Part shown: positions 58,840 to 64,000 of the stretch, piece by piece
Layout of the letters: each line of letters begins with the position of its first letter
Position numbering within the stretch: position 1 is the first letter of the stretch
Origin: Streptantibioticus rubrisoli
GTDB taxonomy: Bacteria; Actinomycetota; Actinomycetes; Streptomycetales; Streptomycetaceae
Direction: 5' to 3'
NCBI RefSeq assembly: GCF_024436055.1
Contig: NZ_JANFNH010000036.1
Span: forward strand, 1-64,000
DNA: 64,000 nucleotides
The notes under the pieces: generated by a model
Database searches by the model: none
What the model saw: the letters and a program-made list of their open reading frames with translations, nothing else
What the model was told of the DNA's origin: nothing
Program-made: the position numbers and the translations under genes

Positions 58840-60305
58840 CTGCCCGCTCCCTCCGTACCGCCCGGACCGCCGGTGAGCGGCTCGGCCACCAGGTCCACGC
58901 CCTCGGTGTCCACCACCTTGGCGGCGACGATGTCGCCGACCGCCAGCCCGGCGCTGGAGGTCAGCACCACCTGGCCGTCGGTCTCCGGCGCCTGGTGCGC
59001 ACCGCGGCCGACGGCCTCGCCCTCGTCCAGCGACTCCACCAGCACTTCCACGGTCTCACCCAGCCGCTCCTCGGCGCGCTGCGCGGTGAGTTCCTCGGCC
59101 AGCCGGGACAGGCGGGCCAGACGCTCGGCGACCACGTCCTCGGGCAGCTTGCCCTCGTATCCGGCGGCCTCGGTGCCCTCCTCGTCGGAGTAGCCGAAAA
59201 CCCCGATGGCGTCCAGCCGCGCCTCGCCGAGGAAGCGTTCCAGCTCCGCCAGGTCCGCCTCGCTCTCGCCGGGGAAGCCGACGATGAAGTTGGACCGCAC
59301 ACCCGCCTGCGGCGCCTTGGCGCGCACCGTCTCCAGCAGCCCCCAGAAGCGCTCGGTGTCGCCGAACCGGCGCATCGCGCGCAGCACACCGGGCGCCGAG
59401 TGCTGGAAGGACAGGTCGAAGTAGGGAGCCACCTTGGGCGTCGAGGTCAACACGTCGATCAGCGTCGGCCGCATCTCGGCGGGCTGCAGGTAGCTGACCC
59501 GGATCCGCTCGATCCCGTCGACCGCCGCCAGCTCCGGCAGCAGCGTCTCCAGCAGCCGGATGTCGCCGAGGTCCTTGCCGTACGAGGTGTTGTTCTCGCT
59601 GACCAGCATGACCTCCTTGACGCCCTGCTCGGCCAGCCAGCGGGTCTCGGCGAGCACGTCGGAGGGGCGGCGGGAGACGAACGAGCCACGGAAGGAGGGG
59701 ATGGCGCAGAAGGCGCACCGCCGGTCGCACCCCGACGCCAGCTTCACCGAGGCGACCGGGCTGGACTCCAGTCGGCGGCGCAGCGGCGCCCGCGGCCCCG
59801 AGGCGGGCGCCACGCCCTGGGGCAGGTCGGCCGGGAGCTGCCCGTGCCCGGGCAGTGCCACGGCGCTGCCCTGTCGCTCCACCGGGCTGATCGGCAGCAG
59901 CTTGCGCCGGTCGCGCGGGGTGTGCGGGGCGTGCACACCGCCCGCCAGGATGGTCCGCAGGCGGTCGGAGATGTCCGCGTAGTCGTCGAAGCCCAGCACC
60001 CCGTCGGCCTCGGGCAGCGCCTCGGCGAGTTCCTTGCCGTACCGCTCGGCCATGCAGCCGACGGCCACGACCGCCTGGGTACGGGCCTGGCCCTTGAGGT
60101 CGTTCGCCTCCAGCAGGGCGTCGACCGAGTCCTTCTTGGCGGCGTCGACAAAGCCGCAGGTGTTGACCACGGCGACATCGGCTTCGGCGGCGTCCTGCAC
60201 GAGCTGCCAGCCGTCCGCCGCCAGACGGCCGGCGAGCTCCTCGGAGTCCACCTCATTGCGCGCGCAGCCGAGAGTGACAAGAGCGACGGTACGGGGTTCG
60301 GGCAT
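58836..60305 (-). CDS. rimO: ribosomal protein S12 methylthiotransferase RimO
   Basis: 489-residue radical-SAM enzyme that methylthiolates Asp89 of ribosomal protein S12. The UPF0004 cysteines lie in [24 protein letters not shown] and [10 protein letters not shown]. The radical-SAM motif is [17 protein letters not shown], and the TRAM domain lies at about 415-480. A 45-residue insert rich in Pro/Gly (about 128-172) separates the two clusters. The ATG at 60305 abuts a 44-bp sequence that is repeated 179 bp upstream. It heads the coupled rimO-pgsA-cinA unit. Confidence 0.95.
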   Translation of the reverse strand: MPEPRTVALVTLGCARNEVDSEELAGRLAADGWQLVQDAAEADVAVVNTCGFVDAAKKDSVDALLEANDLKGQARTQAVVAVGCMAERYGKELAEALPEADGVLGFDDYADISDRLRTILAGGVHAPHTPRDRRKLLPISPVERQGSAVALPGHGQLPADLPQGVAPASGPRAPLRRRLESSPVASVKLASGCDRRCAFCAIPSFRGSFVSRRPSDVLAETRWLAEQGVKEVMLVSENNTSYGKDLGDIRLLETLLPELAAVDGIERIRVSYLQPAEMRPTLIDVLTSTPKVAPYFDLSFQHSAPGVLRAMRRFGDTERFWGLLETVRAKAPQAGVRSNFIVGFPGESEADLAELERFLGEARLDAIGVFGYSDEEGTEAAGYEGKLPEDVVAERLARLSRLAEELTAQRAEERLGETVEVLVESLDEGEAVGRGAHQAPETDGQVVLTSSAGLAVGDIVAAKVVDTEGVDLVAEPLTGGPGGTEGAGR

Positions 60306-60308
60306 GGG

Positions 60309-60531
60309 CTCAGCCTACTTTGTCCCTGACCGGGACTTCTCCGCTGACCCCGGGCGTGAGCGAGCCAAAGGGCGCGCCGGTGCCGAAAGCGACGAGGGCA
60401 AGGGAGCGACGAAGGAGCGAGCGCGGTCCCGAGGAGTGTCGGCGCCGGGTACAAGCGCCCGGAGGCGAGCGAACACGATCAGGCAGCCTCAGCCTACTTT
60501 GTCCCTGACCGGGACTTCTCCGCTGACCCCG
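60309..60531. repeat. 44-bp perfect direct repeats flanking a 135-bp segment before rimO
   Basis: The same 44 bp occur at 60309-60352 and 60488-60531. Each copy contains the hairpin GTCCC-TGACC-GGGAC. The proximal copy ends 3 nt before the rimO ATG on the minus strand; the distal copy begins 7 nt after the rodZ-like stop. The intervening 135 bp are rich in GAGCGA-type motifs and hold no gene. It may be a duplicated terminator/leader or a small inserted element with its target duplicated. Confidence 0.85.
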
Positions 60532-60538
60532 CCCGCCG

Positions 60539-61342
60539 CTATCCGGCCTGCGGGTTGCCGGGGGTGAAGTCGGTGCGCAGCAGTTGGCCGGGGTTGCCCG
60601 CGGTGCCGAGGTCCTTGCCGTTGACGAACATCTTCACCGCTCCGGCGTTGCCGAGCACCAGGGAGATCTTCTTGTCGTCGGTGAAGGTCTTGGACTGCCC
60701 CTGGTCCAGCAATCCTTCGAACAGCGAGTGCCCATCGTTGGCGGTCGCGGTGACCCAGCTCTTGCCGCCGTCGGCGGTGAGTTTGACGGTGACCTTGTCG
60801 GCCGGGGCGGCGGCGATGGCGCTGCGGGTGGGCTCGGGGGTCCTGCTGGCGGGCGGGTGGGTCGGGGCGTGGGTGGGGCTGGGCTGGGCGGCGTTGCCGG
60901 CTGCCGACTCGGTACCGCTGCGGGCGCCGCTGAACATCGTGAAGCCGACGAAGCCGACCACGACCACGATCGCCGCGACCATGGCCGCGGTCCAGTTGGG
61001 GCGGCGCGGTTCGGGGCGGATCTTCTCCGCCTCGTAGACCGGCGCCACCTGGGTGGGGCTGGGTTTGCCACCGTGCTCGGCGTCGTAGCCCTCGATCAGC
61101 GGCGCCGGATCGAGCCCCACCGCCCGCGCGAGGGTGCGGATATGGCCGCGGGCGTAGACGTCGCCGCCGCAGCGGGAGAAGTCGTCCTGCTCCATCGCGC
61201 GCACGATGGGCGCCCTTACCCGGGTGGCCGCACTGATCTCGTCCACGGTCAGACCGGCGTCGAGACGTGCCCGGTGCAGGGCGCGGCCGATGGACAGGGG
61301 TGCCTCGGAAGCAGCGTCGGAAGGAGAGTTGCCGATGGACAC
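60539..61342 (-). CDS. RodZ-like helix-turn-helix membrane protein (DUF4115)
   Basis: 267-residue bitopic protein. The N-terminal Xre-like helix-turn-helix (LSIGRALHRARLDAGLTVDEI to about residue 95) is cytoplasmic. One span follows (MVAAIVVVVGFVGFTMFS, about 130-147), then a Pro/Thr-rich stalk and a C-terminal DUF4115 beta domain (KVTVKLTADGGKSWV...). This is the RodZ architecture linking cytoskeleton and wall synthesis, though in Streptomyces its role is less clear. The GTG at 61342 has GAAAGG at 7 nt; a GTG nine codons earlier is weaker. It is downstream of ftsK on the same strand (235 bp). Confidence 0.85.
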   Translation of the reverse strand: MSIGNSPSDAASEAPLSIGRALHRARLDAGLTVDEISAATRVRAPIVRAMEQDDFSRCGGDVYARGHIRTLARAVGLDPAPLIEGYDAEHGGKPSPTQVAPVYEAEKIRPEPRRPNWTAAMVAAIVVVVGFVGFTMFSGARSGTESAAGNAAQPSPTHAPTHPPASRTPEPTRSAIAAAPADKVTVKLTADGGKSWVTATANDGHSLFEGLLDQGQSKTFTDDKKISLVLGNAGAVKMFVNGKDLGTAGNPGQLLRTDFTPGNPQAG

Positions 61343-61577
61343 GGGGGCGCCTTTCGAGCGTGTAGCCACCTGCTGGAAATTCAGTTTAGGGGCGGTCGGC
61401 GAGCATCAGGCAAGCGGACGAGATGACTTTGTCGGCCAACGGAAGTCCGCCCGTCTAAGGCACTGGGCGTACCGCCGTCGGCCGTCCGCCATCTGCCCGC
61501 CCCCTACATTCCGTTTGACGTACGAACAGCGCTTACGGTTGCCCGTTCCACCGCCCCGGGCGAGCCGTGGGCCATGG

Positions 61578-64000
61578 CTAGCCCGGGGTGTCACCGCGGA
61601 TCAGGGCGAGTACCCCGTCGAGCTCGTCGGGCTTGACGAGGACGTCACGCGCCTTGGAGCCCTCGCTGGGTCCGACGATGTTCCGCGATTCCATCAGGTC
61701 CATGAGTCTGCCCGCTTTCGCGAATCCCACGCGCAGTTTGCGCTGGAGCATCGAAGTCGAGCCGAACTGGGTGGACACCACCAGCTCCGCGGCCTGCAGC
61801 AACAGGTCGAGGTCGTCGCCGATCTCCTCGTCGATCTCCTTCTTCGGCCCACTGGGCCCGGTGACGTCGTCCCGGAAGACCGGTGTGAGCTGGGACTTGC
61901 AGTGGTTCACCACCGCGCAGACCTCATCCTCGGTGACGAAGGCGCCCTGCAACCGGATCGGCTTGTTGGCGCCCATCGGCAGGAACAGCCCGTCGCCCTT
62001 GCCGATCAGCTTCTCGGCGCCCGGCTGGTCGAGGATGACCCGGCTGTCGGCGAGCGAGGAGGTGGCGAACGCCAGCCGGGAGGGCACATTGGCCTTGATC
62101 AGACCGGTGACCACGTCGACGCTCGGCCGCTGGGTGGCGAGCACCAGGTGGATTCCGGCGGCGCGGGCGAGCTGGGTGATGCGCACGATGGAGTCCTCGA
62201 CATCGCGCGGCGCCACCATCATCAGGTCCGCCAGCTCGTCCACGATCACCAAGAGGTAGGGGTACGGGGACAGTTCACGCTCGCTGCCCTCGGGCGGCTT
62301 GACCTTGCCGGAGCGCACCGCCGCGTTGAAGTCGTCGATGTGCCGGAAGCCGTACGCCGCCAGGTCGTCGTAGCGCAGGTCCATCTCGCGGACCACCCAC
62401 TGCAGCGCCTCGGCGGCCTTCTTCGGGTTGGTGATGATCGGCGTGATCAGGTGTGGAATGCCCTCGTACGCGGTGAGTTCGACGCGTTTGGGGTCGACCA
62501 GCACCATCCGCACCTCGTCCGGGGTAGCCCGCGCCATGATCGAGGTGATCAGGCAGTTGATGCACGAGGACTTGCCGGAACCCGTGGCACCGGCGACCAG
62601 TACGTGCGGCATCTTGGCGAGGTTGGCCATCACATAGCCGCCCTCGACGTCCTTGCCGAGGCCGACCGTCATCGGATGCTCCTCGCCCGACGCTTCCGCG
62701 GAACGCAGCACGTCGCCGAGGTTGACCATCTCCCGGTCGGAGTTGGGGATTTCGATACCGACAGCCGACTTGCCCGGAATGGGACTTATGATGCGCACAT
62801 CCGGACTGGCCACCGCGTAGGCGATGTTCTTGGTGAGCGCGGTGATCCGTTCGACCTTCACCGCCGGACCGAGTTCGACCTCGTAGCGGGTGACCGTCGG
62901 CCCCCGGGTGAAGCCGGTGACCGAGGCGTCGACCTTGAACTCGGAGAAGACACCGGACAGCGAAGCGACCACCTGGTCGTTGGCGGCGCTGCGGGTGCGG
63001 CCGGGACCGCCGCGCCGCAACAGGTCGAGCGAGGGCAGCGCGTAGGTGATGTCGCCGGAGAGCTGGAGCTGTTCGGCGCGCGGCGGCAGCGGGTCGGCGG
63101 GCGCGGGCACGGGCTTCTTCGTCAGATCGGGCACGGCGACGGCCGGGGCCGCGGCCTCCTCGGCACGCGCGGCCGGGACCGCGGAGCCCGCGCCGCTCCC
63201 GGCGTTCTTGGCCAGCGAGATCCGGCTGGTGATGTCGGCGACCACCGGCGAGGGATGCACCCCGTGCAGCACGGCACCGTCCAACGCGGCGGCAGCGGCG
63301 GCCGCCACGTCCACCGGGTCGGGCGCGCCGCGCTTGCTGAAGTCCACCGGCGCGCCCTGGCCGCCCCGCCCCCGGCGGCGGCCCAACTCCTCGGCCTCCA
63401 CCGCCTCGGCGGGCGCGTCGCCGTCCGCGACGGGTGCACGGGTACGGGAGCGGCGGGGGCGCGGCTCGTCGTCCGGCTCGGCGTACGCGGCGTCCTCGTA
63501 CGGCTCGGCTTCGTCGTCGTAGCCGTCGCCCGGGTGGTACAGGCCGAGCCGGGTGGCCAGGTGTCTGAGCCGCTGCGGGATGGCGTTGACCGGGGTGGCG
63601 GTGACCACCAGCAGCCCGAACACCGTCAACAGCACCAGCAGTGGCACGGCGAGCGCCGAACCGACGGTGAACAGCAGCGGTTCGGCGGCGGCCCAGCCGA
63701 TCATGCCGCCCGCATCGCGCAGCGCCTGCGCGCCCAGGCCGCGGCCGGGCGCGCCGCAGCCGATGTGGACCAGCCCGAGGACGCCGACGATCAGCGCGGA
63801 CAGGCCGATCACGATGCGCCCGTTGGCCTCCGGCCGTTCCGGATGGCGCATCAGGCGAATGGCGACCACGGCCAGCAGTATCGGCACCAGCAGGTCCAAC
63901 CGGCCGAACGCGCCGGTGATCAGCATCTCGACCAGATCACCGACCGGACCGGACAGGTTGGACCAGGTACCGGCCGCGATCACCAGCGCGAGCCCCAGCA
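61578..64000 (-). CDS. ftsK: DNA translocase FtsK/SpoIIIE, 5' end outside window
   Basis: At least 807 residues in the window. Membrane segments at the start (for example [43 protein letters not shown]) are followed by an acidic/Pro/Ala linker and the motor. Walker A is [17 protein letters not shown]; Walker B is [13 protein letters not shown]. The C-terminal gamma winged helix that reads KOPS-like sites is [21 protein letters not shown]. The frame is open to base 64000 and reads [12 protein letters not shown] there, inside the first span region, so the start lies beyond the edge. It pumps chromosomal DNA through sporulation septa. Confidence 0.97.
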   Translation of the reverse strand, partial: LGLALVIAAGTWSNLSGPVGDLVEMLITGAFGRLDLLVPILLAVVAIRLMRHPERPEANGRIVIGLSALIVGVLGLVHIGCGAPGRGLGAQALRDAGGMIGWAAAEPLLFTVGSALAVPLLVLLTVFGLLVVTATPVNAIPQRLRHLATRLGLYHPGDGYDDEAEPYEDAAYAEPDDEPRPRRSRTRAPVADGDAPAEAVEAEELGRRRGRGGQGAPVDFSKRGAPDPVDVAAAAAAALDGAVLHGVHPSPVVADITSRISLAKNAGSGAGSAVPAARAEEAAAPAVAVPDLTKKPVPAPADPLPPRAEQLQLSGDITYALPSLDLLRRGGPGRTRSAANDQVVASLSGVFSEFKVDASVTGFTRGPTVTRYEVELGPAVKVERITALTKNIAYAVASPDVRIISPIPGKSAVGIEIPNSDREMVNLGDVLRSAEASGEEHPMTVGLGKDVEGGYVMANLAKMPHVLVAGATGSGKSSCINCLITSIMARATPDEVRMVLVDPKRVELTAYEGIPHLITPIITNPKKAAEALQWVVREMDLRYDDLAAYGFRHIDDFNAAVRSGKVKPPEGSERELSPYPYLLVIVDELADLMMVAPRDVEDSIVRITQLARAAGIHLVLATQRPSVDVVTGLIKANVPSRLAFATSSLADSRVILDQPGAEKLIGKGDGLFLPMGANKPIRLQGAFVTEDEVCAVVNHCKSQLTPVFRDDVTGPSGPKKEIDEEIGDDLDLLLQAAELVVSTQFGSTSMLQRKLRVGFAKAGRLMDLMESRNIVGPSEGSKARDVLVKPDELDGVLALIRGDTPG

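Noticed and set aside
1-64000. CRISPR arrays, tRNA/rRNA genes, insertion sequences or prophage genes
   Set aside because: No spaced direct repeats of CRISPR type, no tRNA-like cloverleaf noticed, and no transposase, integrase or phage structural protein among the genes.

Overview
This window looks like the chromosome core of a Streptomyces or a very close actinomycete. G+C is very high, codon third positions are strongly GC-biased, GTG starts are common, and stop/start overlaps (GTGA, ATGA, TAGTG) are frequent. From memory, the gene order matches the conserved recA-to-lexA arm known from Streptomyces coelicolor: ftsK, rodZ-like gene, rimO, pgsA, cinA, clgR, nei, lhr, recA/recX, glu transporter, miaB/miaA, dapF, rsh, hflX, siderophore genes, dinG-type helicase, lexA, nrdR, nrdJ, rnhB, recQ. 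No tRNA, rRNA, CRISPR array, transposase or phage gene was seen.

Layout. 1-9 kb: an S33 peptidase cut by the left edge, a DUF4192 gene divergent from recQ, two unknown genes, rnhB, an ADP-ribosylglycohydrolase and a TetR regulator. 9-12 kb: an ECF41 sigma-factor operon and a VOC protein. 12-19.2 kb: class II ribonucleotide reductase (nrdJ) and its repressor nrdR, with a NrdR-box pair; lexA with an SOS box; a DinG-type helicase. 19.3-25.5 kb: a four-gene NRPS-independent siderophore (NIS) cluster with two synthetases, an acyltransferase and an aminotransferase, but no N-hydroxylase, decarboxylase or transporter. 25.8-38 kb: a lipoprotein protease, hflX, an M1 peptidase, a bifunctional-type (p)ppGpp enzyme, dapF, miaA, miaB and small unknowns. 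38-44 kb: a membrane-anchored TAXI binding protein, a two-component system, and a glutamate-type ABC transporter without its binding-protein gene. 44-47 kb: a flavin monooxygenase, then a cysteine leader peptide followed by cysteine dioxygenase and rhodanese. 47-56 kb: recX, recA, DUF3046, lhr and nei. 56-64 kb: dps, clgR, cinA, pgsA, rimO, a RodZ-like gene and ftsK, which is cut by the right edge.

The main theme is genome maintenance and dNTP supply. Both DNA-damage control circuits are encoded here: LexA (SOS box at lexA, SOS-like promoter at recA) and ClgR. ClgR is known from mycobacteria to activate the LexA-independent 'RecA-NDp' promoter, TTGTCRGTG-N8-TAnnnT. Near-perfect or perfect copies of that promoter lie immediately upstream of recA and three helicase genes (dinG-type, lhr, recQ). 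At recQ and lhr the spacing predicts leaderless or nearly leaderless mRNAs. This dispersed ClgR-type repair set, the recA leader with its 10-bp repeat array, the cysteine-sensing leader, the incomplete siderophore cluster and the glu operon lacking gluB are the most interesting items.
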